A program made the translations under genes and the position numbers. Under the pieces are notes generated by a model, which was not told the DNA's origin, did not search any database, and saw only the letters and a program-made list of their open reading frames with translations. DNA of 64,000 nt from Psilocybe azurescens (taxonomy: Eukaryota; Basidiomycota; Agaricomycetes; Agaricales; Agrocybaceae): positions 62,001 to 126,000 of the forward strand of contig JAJIRX010000916.1 in the NCBI GenBank assembly GCA_023853785.1. The letters run 5' to 3'. Below are positions 35,430 to 45,294 of this stretch, piece by piece; the stretch's first letter is position 1, and each line of letters begins with the position of its first letter.

Positions 35430-37045
35430 TTATGACCGGTTGAACAATTTTTTCTGATTGTATTTCGTTGGTTTGTGCATCTGGAACTGGTCCTGGCTCC
35501 CCTCAGATGCCAAACCAGGTACTGTAGTAATTATTTCAAGTTCCCTAGGTTCATCATTTTCATTAAAAGCGAAATTCCGGGATGTCTTGATGCTTCTATG
35601 TTTGCTGTCATAATAGCGAATTGATTTGGATCCATCATTAAATCCCACAAAGACCATCTTGTGCGATTTTGGGTGCAGTTTGGATCGGTTCTGGGACTCA
35701 TCTAGGACCCATACATCGCATCCAAACTCTCTGAGGTGTGAAACATCAGGTTTGGAGCCATTCCAAGCTTCGTAAGGTGTCAGGCCTTTAAGCGCCCTGG
35801 TAGGCGCCCTGTTTCGAAGGTAATTGGCATGGGAGACTGCTTCATCCCATAAAAATCAGGTAGCTTCTTCGAAATTAGCATGGCTCTTGCAAGCTCCAGG
35901 TGTGTACGGTTAAATCGCTCTGCTACTCCATTTTGTGATTGAGAATAAGGTGCAGTGGTTTGTACTTCAATGCCTCTTTCTTCTGCCCATGTCTTTATTT
36001 CTTTGTTGACTAACTCCTTCCCATTGTCAAAGCGCATCCACTTTGGGTGTTTTCCAAATTTCCTTTCCAGTAGGGTAGCATGGTCCTTTATCCGGGCTGA
36101 GGCCTCTGTTTTATCCTTCATAAATTTTACTCCACTGAAGCGGACTGCATCATCTGTGAATGAGATGTAGTATTTGAAGCCTCCAATAGACTGAACTCCT
36201 GCTGGTCCCCAAACATCACTCATAAATCCTTCTCCAGGAATCTCTGAGCGATTGTCTGCCTCCTTTGGGAATGGTTTGTGAGCCTGTTTTGCTTGGATAC
36301 AAGCCTCACATGTTGGGGAAGGAATAGATGTGTGATCTATCTCCATTCCATTTACCAGCTCCTCCCGGCTGATTTGTTGCAAAGATGACATGGATATGTG
36401 TCCAAATTTTCGGTGCCATTGGTCCCAGGTAAGCTTCTGCGATGAAGCATAGTTTGTCTTCTCTTTTCCGGGTAGTTGTGCACGGGCTAATAATAGGTAA
36501 AGCCTATTAGACTTGATTCCTTTTCCAATTATTTTATCCTTGGAATCTGATATGGAGCATCCACCTTTGGTAAATTTAACATGCCCATTTGCATCATCAA
36601 TTCTGCTGATTGATAGTAGGCAGTTTGGAGCATCAGGGACATGTAGGACATTGCGGAGTTGGTGTCGGAATGTTTTTCCATCCACAGAGAAATTAACAAT
36701 GACTGTTCCACGGCCTTGTGCAGTGACAGGGCTTAATCCGAGGCCCTGTATGGTTGAATCCTTGAGTGGTGTATAATCAATAAATGCCTCCTTCATGGTA
36801 CAGATATGTGAGGTTGTTCCTGAGTCTAATATCCAATCATATTTCGAAAATTCTCTGTGTTGTTCTGCAGGCGCAAATGCCATGTATGATGCATCATTAA
36901 GATTTGATGTGATTGACTCCTGTGCTTGATTTGTGCGCCCTGCCCTATTTGGTCCTCTTCGGCCTTTAGGTCCCTGACCTTCCCTTCCACCACCTTTAGC
37001 CCAACATTCCTTTGATATGTGACCTTTTTGTGGCAGTTGTAACAT
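35430..37045 (-). pseudogene. copia zinc knuckle, protease and integrase region
   Basis: Begins at the knuckle end (GHISKEC), then the protease motif WILDSGTTSHI, the LLSISRIDD segment, the integrase zinc region (H…H…C…C: WHRKFGH, CEACIQAKQAHKP) and the core with DVWGP…DDAVRFSGVKFMKD and PYSQSQNGVAERFNR. A frameshift at about 35815-35850 passes to the NYLRNRAPTRALKG-type block and to a frame ending 35430 (MVFVGFNDGSKSIRYYD). A further break occurs before the RT. Confidence 0.9.
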
Positions 37046-37763
37046 TCTTTGTCCGATGAATCCGATGATTTGTTGAATTTTCCGTTGTTCCTTGAGTTGC
37101 CAGATTGTCTAGCCTGTAAGGATGTCTGTGTTGAGTCACCAGACCTAGACTTGCGACGTCTATCTTCTTCCATGAGAATAGCCACAAGTTCATGAGATGA
37201 TAATTGAGGTTTATTCCCACTTGACCCAAGATAAGATGTTGTATAAGTGTCCCATGACTCGGGAAGTGATGTGATTAAAATCATTACAAAATCTTCATCT
37301 GGTACTTTGCTGCCCATAACATGCAGTTCCTCCTGTAGCTGGCGCAATTTTGATATATGTTCCACCATATTGAATCCTTCTTCTGCTGTTGCTCTGTACA
37401 ACGCCCTTCGTGTGGCCAAAATTCCAAGTCGGCCTTTGGATTCCTTCACTGTGGTAAGTTGTTCCCACATTTGGCGTGCTGTGACTGCACCACTGATGTG
37501 TATTATTTCCGAATCTGAGATTGACAGCTCAATTCGGACTCGTGCCTTGCATCCTGTTCTCTCCATTTCTTCTGAGCTTCCAGCTCTTGTGCAGTTGGTT
37601 TTCCGGGGTCAGCTGATTCTGGTGCCTTTGCATCAATTGCAATATGGTCTTCCAGTCCAAGGTCAGTGAATACTGCAAGCATTCTTCGCTTCCATGGCAT
37701 CCAATTATCTGCCTTCAGCATGGGAATCCGGTAGGGTCCAGACGTGCTATATTCGTCCGACAT
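36826..37763 (-). pseudogene. copia gag region
   Basis: Starts MSDEYSTSGPYRIPMLKADN at 37763. After a one-base shift near 37560 it continues as SDSEIIHISGAVTARQMWEQ, LATRRALYRA and a CCHC knuckle CYNCHKK. At the knuckle a run of five A is one base short of what the frame needs, so the conserved GH…C lies in the next frame. Gag forms the virus-like particle in this family. Confidence 0.85.
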
Positions 37764-37854
37764 TTTGATTGCGAGTTAAAAATAAATGAGGATGAGTGTG
37801 GCTGTTGAGAATTCAAGTACGAGTTTTTAATGTACAGGCACGGGGCCCATAACC

Positions 37855-38062
37855 TATTGACAATTTATGTTTGGAATTCTTAATTTTATTGTGTAGACTT
37901 CGCAGCTACTTATATACATGTATCTACTGTAACTAGAATAATCTACCAGCGTCTAAATATTTCTATGTATGGCATAGCCGAGGCCGAGATAATATTAGTA
38001 AGAGTATTAATAAGATAAATCTTCAAGATAAATGTGTGGAATGTCCGAGCACATTCCCAACA
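37855..38062 (-). repeat. copia 5' LTR
   Basis: 208 bp, followed (minus strand) by the probable primer-binding site GGTTATGGGCCCC at about 37854-37842. Confidence 0.92.
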
Positions 38063-38067
38063 GTAAG

Positions 38068-39371
38068 TAGTAAGTGCCATTCTCAATCACATTCGAGGTC
38101 TAGTTCTTGTATCATTGGTTCGGAACTATGATGACGGTGATGATGACGAAGAAAGTCGTAAAAGAGCATGATGTAAAATATAATAATGATGTGTAAAGAA
38201 CAACAAAAAGAGAGTCAAAATCGAAAAATTGAAAGTTGGGAAAAAGAGTGGGTGATAGTCAGTCGATAGGAAAAGAAATACGGGTGCAACGTAATGCAGT
38301 GCAAAGACGGGACACTACTTGTGGAACTGAACGTAAAATTAAAAAGGGATAAAGGAACAATGTCAAGTATCACGAAAACCCATCGTAATGAAAAAGAGAC
38401 CAGATCAGAACGAGAATGAGAAACAGAAAAATGAAACAGAACATTAATCGGCCAGGAGGGAAAAACAGAGAGGAACCTCAGCCCTTCACGGCCTTAGTAG
38501 AGTCTTCCTCGCGTCCTCGCTCGCCTTCCGCGCGCTTGCTGACTCCCCTACGCTCGACTCACTCAGTGGAAGATACACCCCTCCAATTGTCGTCGACATA
38601 TACGATACAGCCATAGGCAACGGATCCTGCCCCTACCCCTGCGCGATCTCACCATCCGACTCGGGCGACAGCAGCGTACTCGCACTCCTCATCCGCCCTG
38701 CATTATTAGCAGCCGCCACCACGCGCAGCAGCAGCCCTCTGCCCCTTCTCCGCTTCACTTTCGTGCTTGCTGCCCCCACCGTCTCTGTGCTGCTGGATGA
38801 CGAGGCACACGCATTCGCGTTTGACGAACTCAGGTGAGAATTCGGCCGCGAAGCGTTCGACAGCGTACGCTTGAGGAATGGACAGGAGAGCCTCTCTACA
38901 TGGGCAAGGTCGTGCACAGGTGCGAGGGGTAGCGGCACATGTGCAGTCGCTGCCGCTGCAAACGCTGCTGCGTGTGCAGATGCGAGGTTCGATTTTGCTT
39001 GCGAGATGGGGGTCGGTGCGGGAAGGGTTCTGGGTTGTTTGTGGTTGTGATGTTGTTGTCGTTCGTGTAGTTGGACGAGTGTCCAGCGGCGGACAAGTGC
39101 CCTAACCACCAATCCGACAACGATGCCGTTGACAGCGGGAACCCGCTCGAGCGCGCAGGCGTAGACCGCGCCTACATCCAAATCGACGCAGTGTTGGATC
39201 TCAAGGGGTTATTAACCCCAAAATTTGTTGTTGACCCTTGAGCCTTAAATAAGACTTCAATTTTAAGGGTTTATTAAGGTTTCAGCCAAAAGGAAATGTC
39301 ATACCGTCAAAATCGTTGCCTGATCCCTCCAGCTCTAGTCCTGTTTTTATCGCACCCCTAAAACTACGTCA
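38068..39371 (-). other. GC-rich tail of the split segment, possible hypothetical ORF
   Basis: Continues the GC-rich DNA interrupted by copia. A minus-strand frame at 38633-39181 (182 residues) starts MDVGAVYACALERVPAVNGI, with one hydrophobic stretch and then a His/Ala/Ser-rich low-complexity part. I do not recognise it, and the opposite strand is equally open, so coding is doubtful. It may be one exon of a damaged gene. Confidence 0.35.
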
Positions 39372-40180
39372 CACTGCTGGCGCCGACCGCTGTATGTCTG
39401 AAATACAGCAATTTATATACATGACTTATGTGAGAATTAATGTAAGTATGACATGTAGCATTTATGTTTAGAAATAATACAGATATCAGACATATATTGT
39501 GTTCAGTGGCTGTATTTTGAACAAACACAATTTCTGTTTCTAAGCTGTAAGTAAATAAAACACCTGATTAAACATAATTCTTTTCTTTGGCTGTTTGTCA
39601 AAGATACAGAATAGCTGTATATAATTACTGTATGTTTTACATACAGATATAGTGTATATAATTGATGTATGTTATACAAACATAACTTGTCTAAATAAAA
39701 CTTACAGTTAAAGAACAGAACTTCTGTTAGTAAAACAAAAAGAATTTGTGTATGTAATTACTGTATGTCAAACTTACACCAAAACATACCTGAGCCAGTC
39801 AAATACTGTATGTTTTAGTGTAAGTTTGACATACAGTAATTACATAGACAAATTCTGTTTGTTTTACTAACAGAAGTTCTGTTCTGTAACTGTAAGTTTT
39901 ATTTAGACAAGTTATGTTTGTATAAAATACAGTAGTTATATACAGCTATTCTGTATCTTTGACAAACAGCCAAAGAAAAGAAATTCTGTTTAATTGGTAT
40001 TTTATTTACTTACAGCTTAGAAACAGAAATAGTGTTTTTAATATACAGCCACTGAACACAATATATGTCTGATATCTGTATTATTTCTAAACATAATTGT
40101 TGTATACCATACATACATCAATTATTACATAAGTCATATATATAAACCACTGTATGTTACACTGCAGGCGCTGACCAGTG
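39372..40180. mobile_element. 809-bp hairpin (fold-back) element J
   Basis: Almost the whole element is one inverted repeat: two arms of about 400 bp meet near 39796 ('cataccTGAGCC' / 'AGTCAAATACTGTATG'). The ends are CACTGCTGGCGCCGACC and, reverse complemented, CACTGGTCAGCGCC. The arms are filled with CTGTATGT / ACATACAG and CTTACAG motifs. No coding sequence. A PIF element is inserted at its right edge and a half copy (J') lies beyond. Confidence 0.85.
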
Positions 40181-40628
40181 TAAGGGTCTGTCCGGCAACC
40201 AAAATACAGCGTATTTTGATCGTATTTTGATTTTTGATGGCATATGTATTTATTCCCACAGCACTTAAAGTGGATACCGTGACTGAATGTGACTGTTTAT
40301 CATTGTCCTTCAATAAGTCTGCATGCTAAATTGAGAACTACACTCTTTCATGCCCCCCTAATAGGTTGAGACTACATAGTAAAAAATTGATAATAGCAGC
40401 AGAATATCTCATACATTTTTGGTGTTGCAACACAACTTTGTGCCTCTCCTTTGTACTGGAAACAACCTTATTATACCTCCAAGTTGACCAGTGCAGAGTG
40501 GGTCAAAGAACTGATTACTTAATGGCCACCACAATTATATCTGGACCAAAATTGGTATGCAAGTCCACATTTTAATTACCTTTATGCATGAATTACATGT
40601 GGTCTGCGGCCTCAAGGATTCACAGTAC

Positions 40629-40733
40629 ATTGGCCTTGACAAACAGGCTGCAATATTCCTGTATATGTGTGTAACTGGTCTATCAGTCAGACAGGTAGCA
40701 GAGAAATTAAAATGCTCAAATGATACTGTTTAA
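40629..40733 (+). pseudogene. Harbinger transposase N-terminal fragment
   Basis: Plus frame reads GLDKQAAIFLYMCVTGLSVR then QVAEKLKCSNDTV and a stop at 40731. This is the conserved helix-turn-helix region that precedes the catalytic domain in PIF/Harbinger transposases. The remainder of the gene is deleted. Confidence 0.8.
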
Positions 40734-40810
40734 AACTAGGATACATTTAGATTTATAATTTTTGATGTGTTCTTCGGGAATCGAAAAGCAAGAGAGACAA
40801 GTAATCAGTA

Positions 40811-41000
40811 CCAGCTCATAATGAGCCTTACTTTACATCTCCCTATACCTTACAAATGGACCCTTAGATATACAAGTCTGTCGCTCTCGATGTTTCGAGC
40901 TCTATTAGATACAACAGTATAGAGTGGTGTACATTTACACCCGTGCGTCTTAGCACCTTGTCTGCTTGTTGCACGATAATAAAAAGATTCAAAAAAAAAA
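40811..41000 (+). mobile_element. SINE-like retroposon
   Basis: 190 bp ending in an A-rich tail (…AAAAAAAAAA) and flanked by a perfect 12-bp duplication AAGTAATCAGTA (40799-40810 and 41001-41012). No coding frame. A possible box B-like GTTTCGAGCTC lies near 40895. The structure (tail plus variable-length duplication) fits LINE-type retroposition of a small RNA. I could not identify the parent RNA. Confidence 0.75.
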
Positions 41001-41284
41001 AAGTAATCAGTAAGTTCTGCGTGTGACAACTATGTGACAATACCCTGGGAATAATGAGTATGCCATCAAAAATCAAAATACGATCAAAATACACCTGTAT
41101 TTTTGTTGCCGGACAGACCCTAAGTAAAACTTACAGCAAATTAAATACAGAACTTGTAGAATTGCTATAAGTATGACATATAGCACTTCTGTTTCAAAAT
41201 AATACAGGTAACAAACAGATATTCTGTTTGGTGGCTGTAAGTTAAACAAACAGTATTTCTGTTTTTAAGCTGTTAGTCAATAAT

Positions 41285-42487
41285 CAGTACTTTACAGTGT
41301 CCCACGGGTACCGGTTGGAACCGCTTGGACCCGGTCAGAACCGATCGAACCGGTCGGAATCCGATCGGAATCCACTCGGACCCACTCGGAACCGGTCGGA
41401 ATCCAGTCAGAATCCGGTCAGAATTTCTCATAATGTACTTGTTCAGTGTATAATACAATGCTTAGTCAGCATTACATAATAATTGCTTACATAAGCTTAT
41501 AAATAATATATTGAAATCACATGATATAGTCTGCTTAGTCAGTATTATATAATATTTCTTACATAAGCTCTTAAGTAATCATTCAGGTCATATGATATTT
41601 GTAATAAATGCGAAATTATAAAATGCACTCAAAAGGAATTGAACCAACAGCTTCATATATATTAATTCTATACACACATTACCAACTACACTATTATTGC
41701 TTGTGGTATTATCAACATTTTATGAATTATATACCATTCTTTACAACACCCAATAATATATTCTGGCACTTCCTCTGAAGCTATACCCACATATTATATA
41801 TCAAAATGATCAGAAAATTGAGGGCAATGCATCTGTAATTACACAATCATCAGAATATTATGTCAGCATGTTCAATATACAAAATACTGTAAATTTGAAT
41901 ATATATAGATATTGTAAACTACATTTTGCAACAAAATAGCACTCTGTTAGCTATATATTAATAGTGTTACAATAATAGAAATTAATGGAATACAAAGATT
42001 AATTTTATTCAAGACATTTAGATTATATAAGCACAGATTTATATGAAAATAGGTATTTCTTTACCAGAAATTTTTAATTTTATATAACTATTACATAAAC
42101 ATATTCTCCTCAATTTTACAATTCTAACAATACCAAATTTGTCACAAACTGTTGAGATCTATGTATACTTTTGTGTTATTACTTGTTGAGCTGTAAATAG
42201 TATGCTGACATAATATGGTTCCGCTTGGTACCACTCGGATTCCACTCGGAATTGGGTCTAATTGGGTTTCAAATTTGATGAATTCCACTTGGATTCCAGT
42301 CGGATTCCGGTCGGATTCCGATCAGATTTTGGTCGGACTTGTTAACAGTGGAACCGGTCGGTACCGGTGGTTCCGATCGGAATCCAGTCAGAATCCGGTC
42401 GGAAAAATTTGGACATTTTACTGCTAATTTGGCAGGGACACTGCCAAATAAAATTCGATCGGTACCTGTGGGGAGTGTAAAGACCTC
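41285..42487 (+). mobile_element. non-autonomous 8-bp-TSD element D
   Basis: 1203 bp starting CAGTACTTTACAGTG and ending GTGTAAAGACCTC, flanked by a perfect 8-bp duplication TCAATAAT (41277-41284 and 42488-42495). The host J' sequence is contiguous once D and one TSD copy are removed, which confirms the boundaries. Both subterminal zones (41308-41420 and 42220-42410) are arrays of CCGATCGGA / CCGGTCGGAATCC motifs. The middle carries a tRNA-like segment. No coding frame. Confidence 0.92.
41625..41703 (-). other. tRNA-like segment with A and B boxes (element D)
   Basis: The minus strand has a box A-like TAGTGTAGTTGG (41682-41693) and a box B GGTTCAATTCC (41635-41645), in the order and spacing of a tRNA. 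The same segment is found in F. The acceptor stem does not pair well, so it is not a tRNA gene. Confidence 0.6.
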
Positions 42488-42733
42488 TCAATAATACACC
42501 TGAATAAAGAGAATTTCTATTCTTTGTCTGTTTGTTAAATATACAGAATAGCTGTATGTAATAGCTGTATGTTATACAAACACAAGTTCTGTAAATAAAA
42601 CTTACAGTCAAAGTACAGAATTTATGTATATAACTGCTGTATGTAAAACTTACACCAAAATATACTTGAGGTGCTGCGGGTTCACAAATGTTTGAGTCAT
42701 GTGACTTTGAACCTGCCACATCGGACCGCTCAC

Positions 42734-43201
42734 CCCACGGACTGAACAAAATACAGAATTCTGTACTGTGTTCTATGTGTGATATCTCTTTAATTAATAC
42801 AAGTTCTAATTTTCTATTAAGATTTTCTTTTTATTAATACTAGTATGAACAACCCTCTGCTTGCTGTCAGTCGGACTTCCATTGGAATTCTGTTGGACTT
42901 GTCCATTGTAATTCCAATAGTCATGTCCAGTGGGATTCCAATGGACTTCCAATGGACTTTCATTGGTCCTGTCTGGTCATTTCCAGTGGACTTTGACTGC
43001 TGGTTTGGCATTATTCCAGTGGACAGTCCACCTGGACAGTCTGTTGGACTTGTAGTCCGGTCAGACATTCACCAAATCTCACCTGAATCTCACCAGAAAT
43101 TTTCAGCAGTCCTAGACCAGAAAAATCCTCATTCTGAATATAGCAAGTCTGACAGAGTCCAACCAGAGTCTGACCAAAAATGGGGGCCATGTAAAGACCT
43201 C
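42734..43201 (+). mobile_element. truncated right part of a B/C-type element (G)
   Basis: 'ccccacggactgaacaaaat' at 42734 matches element C near 59658. From 42839 to 43201 it follows the right end of B closely: the CCATTGGAATTC array, then 'gggggccatgtaaagacctc'. The left end, tRNA-like segment and minisatellite are absent. Confidence 0.75.
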
Positions 43202-43983
43202 AACAAGCCCCCTCTCTTAATGGTTAATCATTATCCAGTATGGTGCAACCTCAGTTGGAGACGTCATTATGAGATCAGGACTCCAGAGGTTTGTGATGCT
43301 AGTTCAGACCCCTTTTGGCTTGTCAATGCCTAAATGAAGAAACATAAAATATCAACTCATCTCCTCACTAATACCTATATCAGTGCAGTTCAGTGCCTTG
43401 TCAGTGTATGTCAGTGCGATGTCAGTGAAAAATATTGGAGGTCGGTACATGTCAGCGCAAAGGGTGCACTGACATGCACTGACCGGCACGGACATTTCTC
43501 TTTGCCCGAAATGAAGGGGAGAAGGTGGGGCGGAGAGGGTGTGGGAGAGGGTGAAGCGGATAGACACAGAAGCCTACGAGAGTGTTATTAAACTGCTGCA
43601 CCTGCGAGCTGGTCGCAGTTCTGATGGGCTGAAGCACAAAGAGAGCAATTCGACTCATCATGCTTTACTGGGTCAAGTGGCTGAGGATCGGTTTCAGTGT
43701 TCACCCACTGTGAAGAGCTAGAAGCATAAAATCTGTACTTAAAAACAATATCCCATCTGTTACCGTACACAAGTTTACAATTCACGCAAAGCAGATAATA
43801 GACAGCGAATAAGAAAGATAAAGACATAAGAGCAAAAACGAGTTGGACTAATTAAATAATCAACGGATCCACTGTAGATACACGTATAAGAAAAGAAAAT
43901 AATGGAACGGGAATAGGTATGAAATAGGGCACCAAAGGGACATTTAACGAGGCAATATTTCACCGTCATCTTTTTCATGCATT
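43202..43983. other. intergenic with GTCAGTGC repeats
   Basis: About 43379-43490 carries repeated GTCAGTG / GCACTGAC motifs followed by a GC-rich tract. It looks like a subterminal array without a detected partner end. The rest (43570-43983) lies 3' of the membrane protein gene and shows no gene. Confidence 0.4.
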
Positions 43984-45294
43984 TTAGACAGTATGATCTC
44001 CAAAAGTGCTATTTACGCCGGATTGCTTAGGCTTCACTTCAACCAGTGCTGGATTTGCATCATTTGTGATGGCCGAGGAGTCGACGTCTCCTCTTGTGTC
44101 ATTTACACCGCCATCAGTGCCCTTCTGCGAATGGAATTGTAAGTCAGATATGTGACTTATTGGGGAAGATGCTACAATCGTGTTGTTGGGATTCGTAAGA
44201 ACAATTCTGGCAACCAGGATTGTTGGAGACATCCCCTGAGTGTGGGTCAGAGACGCATGACCATTGGACGAGTGATGGTAGCTACGCACTGCAACAATAG
44301 TTAGAACTGCATCCACATAATACTGGGCCTCGACCAAGGGAGACTCTACGTCGTTGAATGATGGAACGACAACGGTGATGGCATCCACAAGGAGTACGAG
44401 GGAGTAAGCTGCAGCTGACTCCATTGCCAACACCACAATATGATTGAAAAATCTTTTAGATGATAGACCATTCGAGCGAGAGGCGGAGTGTATTCTGTAC
44501 CCAATGAGGCAAGTCGTAATAAGAGTGGTGCCCAATGATATGAATACCAGAGCGCTTATTATGCTATCGAATAGAACCGTGTTTGCAGAGTTAGGTAGCT
44601 GGCCGTTCAACCCTAATAGGGTAGTAATAGTAACAAAAAGACCTGGAATAACTTATCATTAACTGAAATGTTCGTGCCAGAGCTTAATATTTAAACGACT
44701 CACCAAATTCCGCTACCAAAAATAATATTGGTACCGAAATCGCCCGTAGCGATTGTCCCCAGACGTGATAACATCTCCATATCTGTCGAAAGAATGATGT
44801 AAACTATGCCGCAGTGTGAATAATATTTACCAACCAGTAGGCTGTCGGAAACAATGAACAAGGAATAAAACAGAACATCTGTAAGCACCCAGATCCATAA
44901 AGGGCCATCTCCCAGCGTCCCCAGAAAAATAGATTTTCGAGTGTCTCCGTTAATCACAACAGTTAAATCAAGGAAGTACCATTGTACCAGGAGCTCCATG
45001 AAGCATAGCAGGTATAAAACTGAAATGGCCGATAGAACGACACGGCGATTCGTATTTGAGGGTCTTTTGAATACTGTAAGGTGTATTGCTGAGTTATTTT
45101 CTAATGGGAAAGCAGAAACATACGGTAAATGTACACGGTTCCTCCGTATACCATGGTGTAAACCCCTGCCTCACATTAATACACGATAATGACATTAATT
45201 AAAATGCAGATATACCCATCAGAAAAATCAAAAGCATCGAGCTGTTGAGGTTGGCGCTAATTATACGCTTTTCGATGTCGACTGTATTGGACAT
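43984..45294 (-). CDS. multi-pass (seven-helix type) membrane protein
   Basis: Deduced exons (minus): 45294-45216, 45165-45124, 45073-44835, 44782-44704, 44642-44290, 44235-43984. All phases agree and total 1044 bases (347 residues plus stop); introns are 41-62 nt. Starts MSNTVDIEKR. Hydrophobic segments include SMLLIFLMG, VVLSAISVLYLLCFMELLVQ, LWIWVLTDVLFYSLFIVSD, AISVPILFLVAEF, DSIISALVFISLGTTLI, AAAYSLVLLVDAITVVV and YYVDAVLTIVAG. The SDSLLIWRCYHVWG junction after helix 3 and the YVDAVLTIVAGMSPTILVAR end are typical of a large basidiomycete integral-membrane family of unknown function, so a plasma-membrane role is only inferred. The C-terminal tail of about 70 residues is polar. The donor of intron 3 is GTTGGT, slightly unusual. 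This is the one fully intact multi-exon gene in the window. Confidence 0.87.

Larger units (their letters stand above)
33381..38062 (-). mobile_element. Ty1/copia LTR retrotransposon with identical LTRs
   Basis: 4682 bp, minus orientation. The two 208-bp LTRs (33381-33588 and 37855-38062) read identically. The 5-bp target duplication is GTAAG (33376-33380 and 38063-38067). On the minus strand a primer-binding-like GGTTATGGGCCCC follows the 5' LTR and a purine tract GCAAGGGGGAG precedes the 3' LTR. Domain order gag, protease, integrase, reverse transcriptase, RNase H is the copia order. It inserted in the GC-rich segment that carries the damaged PCNA and Sec61 copies. The internal frame is broken several times despite the identical LTRs. 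Confidence 0.95.
40184..41120 (+). mobile_element. PIF/Harbinger element K1, internally deleted
   Basis: Ends GGGTCTGTCCGGCAACCAAA and, reverse complemented, GGGTCTGTCCGGCAACAAAA, with about 60 bp of inverted repeat continuing through TATTTTGATCGTATTTTGA. The 3-bp target duplication is TAA (40181-40183 and 41121-41123). It keeps a fragment of the Harbinger transposase, which links this MITE family to its autonomous source, and a SINE-like insertion. Confidence 0.87.
41124..42665 (+). mobile_element. left half-copy of hairpin element J (J'), interrupted by D
   Basis: 41124-41276 and 42496-42665 match successive parts of the left arm of J (for example 'tttctgtttttaagctgtta' and 'tacagaatagctgtatgta'). 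Element D interrupts them. The right arm is missing; truncated element G begins shortly after. Confidence 0.75.
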
